From positions 2,704,025 to 2,768,024 of the forward strand of contig NZ_LGRA01000021.1 of the NCBI RefSeq assembly GCF_003116095.1: 64,000 nucleotides of DNA, read 5' to 3'. This DNA comes from Azospirillum sp. TSO35-2. GTDB taxonomy: Bacteria > Pseudomonadota > Alphaproteobacteria > Azospirillales > Azospirillaceae. Every line of letters starts with the position of its first letter. Positions within the stretch are counted from its first letter, which is position 1. Positions 42,172 to 49,824 of the stretch are shown piece by piece. A program made the position numbers and the translations under genes. The notes beneath the pieces are model-generated. The model saw only the letters and a program-made list of their open reading frames with translations. It had not been told where the DNA came from and searched no databases.

Positions 42172-44016
42172 TCAAGGCTGTCCGTTCCGTTTCGCCGCGT
42201 CCACCCACCATGTGGCGGGGAAGTTGGTGCTGCGGTAGTCCTGGTCGTATTTCGGCCAGACCGCCGGGTGGGCCAGCCACGCCCGGTGGGCGATCCAGCT
42301 TTCCGGGTTGTGCCACTGCGGCACCATGTAGAAGCCCCACAGCAGAACGCGGTCGAGCGCGCGGGTGGCCGCCTGCACCGTCTCCAGATCCTTGGCCGCC
42401 AGCGCCTTTTCGATCAGCGCGTCGGCCACCGGGTCATGGATGCCGGCGTAGTTCGCCGAGCCCTTGAGGTTCGCCGCGGCGGAGCCGAAATAGCCGCGCA
42501 GCTCGGTGCCCGGCGGGGTGAAGAAGGACACGTTCACGACGATCGTATCGAAATCGAAATCATCGGTGCGGGCCTGGAACTGCGCGGTGTCGACGAGGCG
42601 CAGGCTGGCGTCGATGCCGACCCGGCGCAGCGTCTCGACGTAGGGCTGGGTGACGCGGGTCAGCGCGCCGGTGCCGTCGAGGAACTCGATCGCCATCACC
42701 TCGCCGGTCGCGAGGTTGGTCAGCTTGCCGTTGCGGACCTCCCAGCCGGCCTCCTTGAACAGGCGCGTCGCCTCGCGCACCTGGGCGCGGTTGTTGCCGC
42801 TGCCGTCGGTGGTGGGCAGGGTAAAGGGCTGGGTCAGCACCCGCTCCGGCAGTTGCGTGCGGTAGGGCTCCAGCAGCGCCAATTCGGCGGGTGTCGGCGG
42901 CCCCTTTGCCCCGAAGTCGGAGTTGGGGAAGTTGCTGAGGGTGCGGCGGTACTGGCCGTAGAGGATGTTCTTGCGGATCCAGTCGAAATCGAACAGCAGG
43001 GCCAGCGCCTCGCGCACCCGCGGGTCGGCGAACTTGGCGCGGCGGGTGTTCAGGCGGTAGCCCTGGGCACCCAGCGGCAACTCGCTCGGCACCTCCAGCT
43101 TGAGGACGCGGCCGTCCTTGGCGGCGGGGAAGTCGTAGCCGGTGGTCCAGCGCTGCGCCCGGTACTCGCCGCGGAAATCGTAGGCGCCGGCCTTGAACGC
43201 CTCGAACATCACGTCGTCGTCGCGGTAGAAATCGTCCTTCACGCTGTCGAAATTGTAGAAGCCGCGGGCGGTCGGCAGATCCTTCGCCCACCAGTCGGCC
43301 ACCCGCTCGTAGGTGATGGAGCGGCCGGGATCGACCGTCTTGATCCGGTAGGGGCCGCTGCCCAGCGGCGGTTCCAGCGTCGTCTTGGAGATGTCGCGCC
43401 CGTTGGCGGTCCACCAATGCTTGGGCTGCGGCGCCATGGTGACGGCGAAGTCGATGATCGGCTTGATCTCCCCGGTGCCGGTCAGGGTGATCTTGACCCG
43501 GCGGGCGTCCAGCGCCTCCACCTTGGCGATGTGGTCGAGGAAGGATTTCAGGAAGGGCGCGCCGTGCGCCTGGATCGAGTCCCAGGTGAAGACGACGTCG
43601 TCGGCGGTGATCGGCACGCCGTCGTGCCAGTGGGCGCCCTGGCGCAGCGTGAAGATCGCCCAGCCGTAATCGTCCGGCAGCTCGACGCTTTCGGCGAGAT
43701 GGGCGTAGGCGGCGTCCAGTTCCCACCCCGACCCGACCATCAGCGCGTCGGAGATCAGCCCCAGCGTGCGCGGCCGGACGCCGCGCAGGATCAGCGTGTT
43801 CAGGCTGTCGTAGGTGCCCGGCTGCGATTCGGCCAGGGTGATCGCCCCGCCCTTGGGCGCGTCGGGGTTGGTGTGCGGGAAATGGGTGAAGCCCGGCTTG
43901 AACTGCGGCTCCCCGAACTGCTTCAGCGCCGTGACGGTCACGCTGGCGGCCATCGCCACGGTGGGAGGCAGGGCCAGGGCCAGGAGCGTGGCGGCAACGG
44001 CAAGGAGACGGCGCAT
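42172..44016 (-). CDS. ABC importer periplasmic binding protein, YejA-like (copy 1)
   Basis: The 614-residue paralogue of the next gene has a signal peptide (MRRLLAVAATLLALALPP, cleavage near AMAAS), then FKPGFTHFPHTNPDAPKGGA and a C-terminal VLLWGFYMVPQWHNPESWIA. The two proteins share the same domain order along their whole length. The ATG at 44016 was chosen over an upstream start because it begins the signal peptide and has AGGA upstream. It is the first gene of the yej operon. Two binding proteins sharing one channel suggests two classes of peptide or murein fragment. Confidence 0.92.
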   Translation of the reverse strand: MRRLLAVAATLLALALPPTVAMAASVTVTALKQFGEPQFKPGFTHFPHTNPDAPKGGAITLAESQPGTYDSLNTLILRGVRPRTLGLISDALMVGSGWELDAAYAHLAESVELPDDYGWAIFTLRQGAHWHDGVPITADDVVFTWDSIQAHGAPFLKSFLDHIAKVEALDARRVKITLTGTGEIKPIIDFAVTMAPQPKHWWTANGRDISKTTLEPPLGSGPYRIKTVDPGRSITYERVADWWAKDLPTARGFYNFDSVKDDFYRDDDVMFEAFKAGAYDFRGEYRAQRWTTGYDFPAAKDGRVLKLEVPSELPLGAQGYRLNTRRAKFADPRVREALALLFDFDWIRKNILYGQYRRTLSNFPNSDFGAKGPPTPAELALLEPYRTQLPERVLTQPFTLPTTDGSGNNRAQVREATRLFKEAGWEVRNGKLTNLATGEVMAIEFLDGTGALTRVTQPYVETLRRVGIDASLRLVDTAQFQARTDDFDFDTIVVNVSFFTPPGTELRGYFGSAAANLKGSANYAGIHDPVADALIEKALAAKDLETVQAATRALDRVLLWGFYMVPQWHNPESWIAHRAWLAHPAVWPKYDQDYRSTNFPATWWVDAAKRNGQP

Positions 44017-44097
44017 CGGCGGTCCTGTCGGGTAAGCGGGCGTGTCCGTTAAGATTGCCACGTCCACGCCGGGATCAAGCGGGAATATGGTGCGCGT

Positions 44098-44622
44098 TCA
44101 GCCGCTTCGGGCGGTCCGCCAGTGGTCGGCCATGCGGTCCATCAACTGGCGATAGCGACGGTCGGTCCGCATCAGCCGGCGCACCGCCTTGCCATGGCGC
44201 GGGTCGGCCAGCATCCAGCGCTCCGCCGCCGCCTGATGCTCGGGGTGGATGGACAGCAGGTAGATCGCCGCTTGTTCCGCCGACGAAACGTCTGCCTCGT
44301 TCAAGCCTTCCAGGATGGCGCCGACATAGATCGGCAGGACCTTGCGGAAATCCTCCGGTCCGTCGCCCGCGGTCGCGTCAGGGGTCGTTTCGGAATCGGG
44401 GCGGTCGTCCGGCGCGCCGCCGTCGGCCATCATCGCCCGGCGTTCGGCCGCCGGCAGGGCGAAGAAGGCGTCGAGCCCCAGCAGCAGGTCGCAGACGGTC
44501 TTCTTGCGCACCAACCAGTTCGACCCGCCCGCCACCCGCGCCGCCAACCCCTCCAGGAAGGGGCGGAGCTTTTCGGGGGAGGTTTCGAAGACGGAACGGG
44601 CGGGCGGGTCGATGGCAGTCAT
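44098..44622 (-). CDS. Unknown helical protein (174 residues)
   Basis: The protein begins MTAIDPPARSVFETSPEKLR, is helical, and contains GGSNWLVRKKTVCDLLLGLD, a charged Asp/Gly/Pro-rich loop (about residues 70-95) and a C-terminal region with LLSIHPEHQAAAERWMLADP. No signal peptide, membrane helix or known family was recognised. It lies 81 bases upstream of the yej operon and 148 bases after hisN, separated from hisN by a strong hairpin. Confidence 0.65.
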   Translation of the reverse strand: MTAIDPPARSVFETSPEKLRPFLEGLAARVAGGSNWLVRKKTVCDLLLGLDAFFALPAAERRAMMADGGAPDDRPDSETTPDATAGDGPEDFRKVLPIYVGAILEGLNEADVSSAEQAAIYLLSIHPEHQAAAERWMLADPRHGKAVRRLMRTDRRYRQLMDRMADHWRTARSG

Positions 44623-44725
44623 TTCGGTTCCGGAACAGATGCTGTGGTGGAGGGCCGCGACGGCGGCCCCGCGGGCCCATGCCCGCGAAGCCAAGCGGGC
44701 GGACGCCCGCGCCGGCGACTGAGGA

Positions 44726-44759
44726 AACGGTTCGTGATGGGGCACCATCACGAACCGTT
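44726..44759 (-). terminator. Perfect 15-bp stem-loop terminator after hisN
   Basis: Arms AACGGTTCGTGATGG-type sequence (44726-44740) and its complement (44745-44759) pair perfectly around a 4-base loop, 11 bases after the hisN stop. On the minus strand it is followed by TTTCC. Confidence 0.7.
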
Positions 44760-44770
44760 AGCAAAGGAGA

Positions 44771-45553
44771 TCAGCCGGCGAGCGCCTGCATGGCTTCCCG
44801 GTGGGTGCGCGGGTCGCCGGCGGCGATCACCCGGCCGCTGGAGTTGGCGTCCAGCGGGTTGCCTTCCCAGTCGGTCATCAGCCCGCCGGCCCCGGTCACC
44901 ACCGGCACCAGGGCGGCGAAGTCGTACAGCTTCAGACCCGATTCGACGACGAGGTCGTAATAGCCCGACGCCAGCAGCCCGTAGCTGTAGCAGTCGCCGC
45001 CATAGGCCGACGTCTTCACCCGCGCGGCGACGCGGCGGTAGGCGTCGTAATCGGTGCCGGGGAACAGGTCGGGCGAGGTGGTGCCGAACATCGCGGCGCT
45101 CAGCCCGCCGGGGCAGGGGCGCACGCGCACCGGTTGCCCGTTGTGGGTGGTCGGGCGGCCGTCGACGCCCAGCCAGCGATCGCCGACGATCGGCTGGTCG
45201 ATCAGGCCCAGCACCGGGCGCCCGTGGTGCAGCAGCGCGATCAGGGTGCCGAAGATCGGCCGGCCGGTGATGAAGGATTTGGTGCCGTCGATCGGGTCGA
45301 TCACCCACACCCATTCGGCGTCCAGGTTCTTGGTGCCGTGCTCCTCGCCATAGATGCCGTCGTCGGGGCGCTGGCTTTCGATGATGGTGCGGATGACGTG
45401 CTCGGCCTCGCGGTCGGCGATGGTGACCGGGGAGGCGTCGGCCTTGTCGTCGATGGCGACGGGGGTGCGGAAATAGCGGCGGACGACACTGCCGCTGGAG
45501 TCGGCCAACCGCTGGGCGAGCGCCACCATCGGGGCGGGGCAGGGTTCGGTCAT
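44771..45553 (-). CDS. hisN: Histidinol-phosphatase, inositol-monophosphatase family
   Basis: The 260-residue enzyme has the Mg-dependent IMPase fold: GEEHG (about residues 69-73), the metal-binding VIDPIDGTKSF (about 83-93), and the late KLYDFAALVPVVTGAGG. HisN is the IMPase-type histidinol-phosphatase of actinobacteria and alphaproteobacteria, for the penultimate step of histidine synthesis. No other his genes are near. A related inositol or fructose-bisphosphatase activity cannot be fully excluded. AGGAG lies before the ATG. Confidence 0.85.
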   Translation of the reverse strand: MTEPCPAPMVALAQRLADSSGSVVRRYFRTPVAIDDKADASPVTIADREAEHVIRTIIESQRPDDGIYGEEHGTKNLDAEWVWVIDPIDGTKSFITGRPIFGTLIALLHHGRPVLGLIDQPIVGDRWLGVDGRPTTHNGQPVRVRPCPGGLSAAMFGTTSPDLFPGTDYDAYRRVAARVKTSAYGGDCYSYGLLASGYYDLVVESGLKLYDFAALVPVVTGAGGLMTDWEGNPLDANSSGRVIAAGDPRTHREAMQALAG

Positions 45554-45726
45554 GGTCGCTCCTGGCTCAGGATGAAGGGGATCGTCACGATTTTTGGTGC
45601 CGCATCCTAACGGCGCAGGCCCGGCCCGGAAACCGTAAAGCGCCGGATCGGGCCCCAGGCGGGCGTCAGGGTTGCCGCGCCGGGGGCTTTCCGGCGCGGC
45701 CGGCTTGTGGCAGCCTTCGGTCCATC

Positions 45727-46647
45727 ATGACGAACCGACCGAACTTCTACGCCGCCGCGCCGCTCGACCGCGCATCGCTCCGCCGCAAGGACGAGGAGTG
45801 GTTGACCGAGGCCTGGCTGGCGCCGAACGCCCGCGTGCTGCCGGTCTGGCAGAGCCAAAACTTCGTCGCCGGCCCGCCCGACGCGCCGCGCGCCGTGATG
45901 CTGCCCGGCGACGGGCTGGAGGCGGTGCCGATCTTTCTCGGCGTCATGAACGGCGGTCCGATGAACGGCGATCCGGTCTTCGCCGTCGATCTGTCGATGG
46001 TCGAGGACCCGGATGCCCTGCCGGCGCTGCGCGGCCAGGGCCGTTTCGAGGATCTGCGCGCCACCGGCCCGCTGATGCCGGAGGACGAGGCGTCGGTCTG
46101 CGCCTACGCCCGCGGCATGGTGTGGTGGAACGCCCGCCATCGCTTCTGCGGCGTCTGCGGCGCCCCCGCCGCGTCGGCCGAGGGCGGGCATGTCCGGCTC
46201 TGCACCAACCCGGACTGCGCCACCCACCATTTCCCGCGCACCGACCCGGCGGTGATCATGCTGGTGCATGACGGCGGCGACCGGGCGGTGCTGGGCCGCC
46301 AGAGCCGCTTCCCGCCCGGCATGCACTCGGTGCTGGCCGGCTTCCTGGAGCCCGGCGAGAGCCTGGAGGACACCGTCGCCCGCGAGGTGTTCGAGGAGGT
46401 CGGGCTGACCGTGACCGACATCCGCTACCGCTCGTCGCAGCCCTGGCCCTTCCCGTCGTCGCTGATGCTGGGCTTTACCGCGCGGGCCACCAGCTTCGAC
46501 ATCGACACCGGCAACGACGAGCTGGAAAGCGCCGCCTGGTTCGACCGCGCCTTCCTGCGCGACCACACCCCCGACGAGACCTTCCGCCTTGCCCGTCCCG
46601 ACTCGATCGCCCACCGCCTGATCCGCGAGTGGATCGCGGAGGGCTGA
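45727..46647 (+). CDS. nudC: NADH pyrophosphatase / mRNA decapping hydrolase NudC
   Basis: The 306-residue Nudix enzyme has a zinc ribbon (RFCGVCGAP, then CTNPDC, about residues 138-166) and a Nudix box GFLEPGESLEDTVAREVFEE (about 206-225). The NudC-specific SQPWPFPSSLM follows it. It cleaves NAD(H) and NAD-capped RNA. It is divergent from hisN and convergent with a small gene whose stop is 7 bases away. Confidence 0.95.
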   Translation: MTNRPNFYAAAPLDRASLRRKDEEWLTEAWLAPNARVLPVWQSQNFVAGPPDAPRAVMLPGDGLEAVPIFLGVMNGGPMNGDPVFAVDLSMVEDPDALPALRGQGRFEDLRATGPLMPEDEASVCAYARGMVWWNARHRFCGVCGAPAASAEGGHVRLCTNPDCATHHFPRTDPAVIMLVHDGGDRAVLGRQSRFPPGMHSVLAGFLEPGESLEDTVAREVFEEVGLTVTDIRYRSSQPWPFPSSLMLGFTARATSFDIDTGNDELESAAWFDRAFLRDHTPDETFRLARPDSIAHRLIREWIAEG

Positions 46648-46654
46648 GGCCCCC

Positions 46655-46963
46655 TCAATGCCGCCGGTTGGGCGGGCCGACGCGCACCGGCGTGTGGCGG
46701 CGGTCGAAGGGGTTGGGGTGGCGGTCGCAGGTGTCGTTGTAGAGCGTCATCAGCGCCACCGCTTCGTCCGGCCGCCGCCGGTTGGTGGTGCACAGATTGT
46801 CCCAGACCATCTGCCGCACCGCCGCGTCGCCCCACGGCTCGTTCAGCAGGGCCGCACCCTTTTCAAGCGCGGTCATGAAGGGGAGATGTTCGTGGGCGGC
46901 GATCTGCGTGACTTCATCCGCCTCGAGATTCGCGATCCCGAGGCAATCGTTCATCGTGAGCAT
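46655..46963 (-). CDS. Unknown small protein (102 residues)
   Basis: The protein begins MLTMNDCLGIANLEADEVTQ, then IAAHEHLPFMTALEKGAALL and CTTNRRRPDEAVALMTLYND, and ends in a basic tail with HPNPFDRRHTPVRVG. It is mostly helical, without membrane segments. The ATG at 46963 was chosen because GGAGG precedes it; upstream ATGs at 46975 and 47008 are possible. The relatively AT-rich region upstream (46964-47225) includes a TATAC-like element near 47085 and no other gene. Confidence 0.65.
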   Translation of the reverse strand: MLTMNDCLGIANLEADEVTQIAAHEHLPFMTALEKGAALLNEPWGDAAVRQMVWDNLCTTNRRRPDEAVALMTLYNDTCDRHPNPFDRRHTPVRVGPPNRRH

Positions 46964-47225
46964 GGCAACCTCCATCCGTGGCGCCATGGCCGTCGGCGGG
47001 GTGTTCACCCGTCAGCCGCCGTGGTGTTTTCTTATTTTGTAAGCGCATGAGTTGTGTTCGGGCCGCGACGCCCGTCCTTTCTGTATAGCAATTTTTGCCG
47101 GTTTTGCCCAGGGCGTGGGCAGGACCGGCGCGGCTAAGTCGATCACCTGCGGCGGAATGACGCGCGGCTTCTTGCGACTGCGAACAGAATCGGCCGCCCG
47201 ATCCTGGCCGATCAATCCTCGCCGA

Positions 47226-48092
47226 TCAATCCTCGCCGACGCGCTGGCTTTCCTGGTAGCGGAAGGGGTTGGCCGGGTAGACGCCCAGGATCTTCACCTC
47301 GCGGGCGAAGAATCCCAGCTCCTCCAGGGCGAGGCGCAGCGGGCGTTCGTCCGGGTGGCCTTCCACGTCGGCGTAGAACTGGGTCTGGGTGAAACGCCCG
47401 CCGACCATGTAGCTTTCCAGCTTGGTCATGTTGATGCCGTTGGTGGCGAAACCGCCCAGCGCCTTGTACAGCGCCGCCGGCACGCTGCGCACCCGGAAGA
47501 CGAAGGTGGTGATCGTCTTGCAGGACCCCAGCGCCGGCAGCTTCGGCTCGCGCGCCAGGATCAGGAAGCGGGTGGTGTTGTGCTCCGCGTCCTCGATGCT
47601 GCTCTTCAGGATGTCGAGGCCGTAGATCTCGGCGGCGAGCGACGAGGCGATGGCGGCGTGGCGCGGGTCGTTCAGCGCGGCGATCTCCTTCGCGGCGCCC
47701 GCCGTGTCGGCGTGGTTGATCGCCTCCAGCCCCAGCGTGCGGGTGACCGTCTGGCACTGCGACAGCGCCTGGATGTGGCTGCGCACCGTCTTGATGCTGT
47801 CCAGCGTCGCCCCCTTGGGCGCCAGCAACTGGTGGTTCACCCGCTGGAAATGCTCGCCGATGATGTGCAGGCCGCCGTCCGGCAGCAGATAGTGGTTGTC
47901 GGCGACGCGGCCGGCGATGGAGTTCTCCACCGGGATCATCGCCAGCGACGCCCGCCCCTCGCGCACCGCGGCGAAGGCGTCCTCGAAGGTGGCGCAGGGC
48001 ATCGTCGTCATGGTCGGCCGCGCGTTGCGGCAGGCCAGGTCGGAATAGGCGCCGGGGAAGCCCTGGAAGGCGATGATGTTGGACGTGGCCAT
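47226..48092 (-). CDS. pheA: Prephenate dehydratase
   Basis: The 288-residue monofunctional enzyme makes phenylpyruvate. It has a PDT domain (about residues 6-185) with AFQGFPGAYSD, IPVENSIAGRVADNHYLL and the catalytic NTTRFLIL, and an ACT domain for phenylalanine feedback (about 198-275), with LESYM where E. coli has ESRP. The ESYM form is, to my knowledge, usual in alphaproteobacteria. It lies downstream of kdsB on the same strand with a 55-base gap, a frequent pairing. Confidence 0.96.
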   Translation of the reverse strand: MATSNIIAFQGFPGAYSDLACRNARPTMTTMPCATFEDAFAAVREGRASLAMIPVENSIAGRVADNHYLLPDGGLHIIGEHFQRVNHQLLAPKGATLDSIKTVRSHIQALSQCQTVTRTLGLEAINHADTAGAAKEIAALNDPRHAAIASSLAAEIYGLDILKSSIEDAEHNTTRFLILAREPKLPALGSCKTITTFVFRVRSVPAALYKALGGFATNGINMTKLESYMVGGRFTQTQFYADVEGHPDERPLRLALEELGFFAREVKILGVYPANPFRYQESQRVGED

Positions 48093-48147
48093 GGACGGGA
48101 TTCCCTCGGCGGATTTTCTTGAAGCAGCGGCTTGGGCGGGTGCGGCG

Positions 48148-48918
48148 TCAGTCGGCGTGGCGGCCGCTCAGCAGCGCGCGGGCGCGCTCCAGGTCGGCCG
48201 GAGTATCGACACCCAGCGGAACCGCGTCAACGACCGCCGCGTCGATCCGCATGCCGTTGGACAGCGCCCGCAGCTGCTCCAGCTTCTCGCGCTGCTCCAG
48301 CATCGACGGCGGCAGCGCCACGAAGCGCTCCAGCGCCGCGCGCCGGTAGGCGTAGAGGCCGATGTGGTGGTACAGCGGGCCGTCGCCCGACGGCGCGGTG
48401 GCGCGGGTGAAGTACAGCGCGCGGCCCTGGCGGGCGCCCGGCGGCAGTTCCAGCACCGCCTTGACCACGTTGGGGTTGGTCCGCTCCTCCTCCCGGGTGA
48501 TGACGGCGACCAGCGTGGCGATGTCGACCGCCGGGTCGGCCAGCGGGGCGAAGGCGGCGCGCACCGTGCCCGGCTCGATCGTCGGCAGATCGCCCTGCAC
48601 GTTGACCACCGCGTCGTGCCGCCCCTCCGGGTCGATCAGCCGCAGCGCCTCGAAGATGCGGTCGGAGCCCGAGGGGTGGTCGGGCCGGGTCAGCACCGCG
48701 GTGCCGCCGGTCGCCTCGACCGCGCGGGCGATCTCCGGCTCGGCGCAGGCGACGACGACCGGGCCGATCGCCGCCTCCGTCGCGCGGCGCAGCACCTGGA
48801 CGATCATCGGCGCCCCCAGGATGTCGGCCAGCGGCTTGCCCGGCAGGCGGACGGACGCCATGCGCGCCGGGATGATGACGATCGGGTTGGTGGGGCTGGT
48901 GGCGGCGGTGGTCGGCAT
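48148..48918 (-). CDS. kdsB: 3-deoxy-manno-octulosonate cytidylyltransferase
   Basis: The 256-residue enzyme makes CMP-Kdo for lipopolysaccharide. It shows IVIIPARMASVRLPGKPLAD (about residues 12-31), HPSGSDRIFEAL, VVNVQGDLPTIEP and the late ENLEQLR-type REKLEQLRALSNGMRI. The ATG at 48918 was chosen to match the family start. It probably forms an operon with pheA. Confidence 0.96.
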   Translation of the reverse strand: MPTTAATSPTNPIVIIPARMASVRLPGKPLADILGAPMIVQVLRRATEAAIGPVVVACAEPEIARAVEATGGTAVLTRPDHPSGSDRIFEALRLIDPEGRHDAVVNVQGDLPTIEPGTVRAAFAPLADPAVDIATLVAVITREEERTNPNVVKAVLELPPGARQGRALYFTRATAPSGDGPLYHHIGLYAYRRAALERFVALPPSMLEQREKLEQLRALSNGMRIDAAVVDAVPLGVDTPADLERARALLSGRHAD

Positions 48919-49133
48919 GGGGGGCTCCGGTCGCGGTAAGGCGCTTGGGACGGGGCGGTTGGGGCGGGTGAAACACGGACGAGCGGGCGGCGTCAAGTGC
49001 CGGCATCGCCTTTTGTGCGGTGCATTGTAACCGCCAAGTAAATTGCGTCGCTGATGACTGCGACATATTTGTATGCGACCTTTTTTCGCGGCGTTCCGGG
49101 CGATGACAAGGTCCGGACCGCTGGGGTATGGTA

Positions 49134-49156
49134 CCCGCGGCTTTCGGTGCCGCGGG
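49134..49156 (+). other. Hairpin upstream of the cytochrome c gene
   Basis: CCCGCGGC (49134-49141) and GCCGCGGG (49149-49156) form a perfect 8-bp stem 47 bases before the ATG. The 285-base gap 48919-49203 also contains an AT-richer stretch near 49020-49090 that probably holds the divergent promoters. Confidence 0.4.
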
Positions 49157-49203
49157 CGGGGGAAACGCCGAGTGCAATGAAATAGGAAACAAGGGGCTCA
49201 TCA

Positions 49204-49743
49204 ATGAGCATGGAGTGGAACAAGATTTTCGGCGCCGTGCTGCTGGCGGGGGTGATCGCCATGCTGACCGGATTCGCCTCCCAGGTGCTGGTCCATTCGA
49301 AGCCGCTGGAGAAGAGCGTCTACGTCGTCGCCCTGCCGGAGGGGGCCAGCGCGCCGGCCGACAAGGGGGCCGCTCCGTCCGGTCCGGCACCGATCGCCCC
49401 GCTGCTCGCCAGCGCCGATCCGGCGGCCGGCCAGAAGATCGCCAAGGCCTGCGCCGCCTGCCACAGCTTCGACAAGGGCGGTGCCGCCAAGGTCGGCCCG
49501 AACCTGTACGGCGTCGTCGGCGGCCCGAAGGGGCACATGCAGGGCTTCAGCTACTCCGACGCCCTGGTCAAGACCGGCGGCACCTGGACCTATGACGAGC
49601 TGAACAAGTTCATCTACGATCCCAAGGCCTACGCGCCCGGGACCAAGATGACCTTCGCCGGCCTGAAGAAGGACGACGAGCGCGCGGCCGTCGTCGCCTA
49701 CCTGCGCTCGCTGGCCGACAGCCCGCAGCCGCTGCCGCAGTAA
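49204..49743 (+). CDS. Membrane-anchored class I cytochrome c
   Basis: The 179-residue protein has an uncleaved N-terminal anchor (about residues 8-28, with IFGAVLLAGVIAMLTGFASQ), a Pro/Ala/Ser-rich linker (about 45-75) and a cytochrome c domain. Haem attachment is CAACH (about residues 83-87) and the distal Met is in GTKMTFAGL (about 141-149). It resembles CycM/c552-type cytochromes that pass electrons from the bc1 complex to an oxidase. The ATG has AAGGGG upstream. A near-perfect terminator follows. Confidence 0.92.
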   Translation: MSMEWNKIFGAVLLAGVIAMLTGFASQVLVHSKPLEKSVYVVALPEGASAPADKGAAPSGPAPIAPLLASADPAAGQKIAKACAACHSFDKGGAAKVGPNLYGVVGGPKGHMQGFSYSDALVKTGGTWTYDELNKFIYDPKAYAPGTKMTFAGLKKDDERAAVVAYLRSLADSPQPLPQ

Positions 49744-49771
49744 CGGCACACGGCCTGAGCGCACGCTTCGA

Positions 49772-49811
49772 ACGAAAAGCCCCACCCTCTGTCGAGGGTG
49801 GGGCTTTTCGT
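49772..49811 (+). terminator. Bidirectional intrinsic terminator
   Basis: A perfect 18-bp stem (49772-49789 with 49794-49811) holds the core AAAAGCCCCACCCTC and its complement. It gives CTTTT on the plus strand after cytochrome c and the same on the minus strand after the CrtI-like gene. Confidence 0.93.
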
Positions 49812-49824
49812 TTGAGCGGGTTCG

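Noticed and set aside
48227..49390. Long minus-strand frame running from kdsB into the cytochrome gene
   Set aside because: Its translation is Pro/Arg/Ala-rich, crosses the kdsB start in the wrong frame and lacks any motif.
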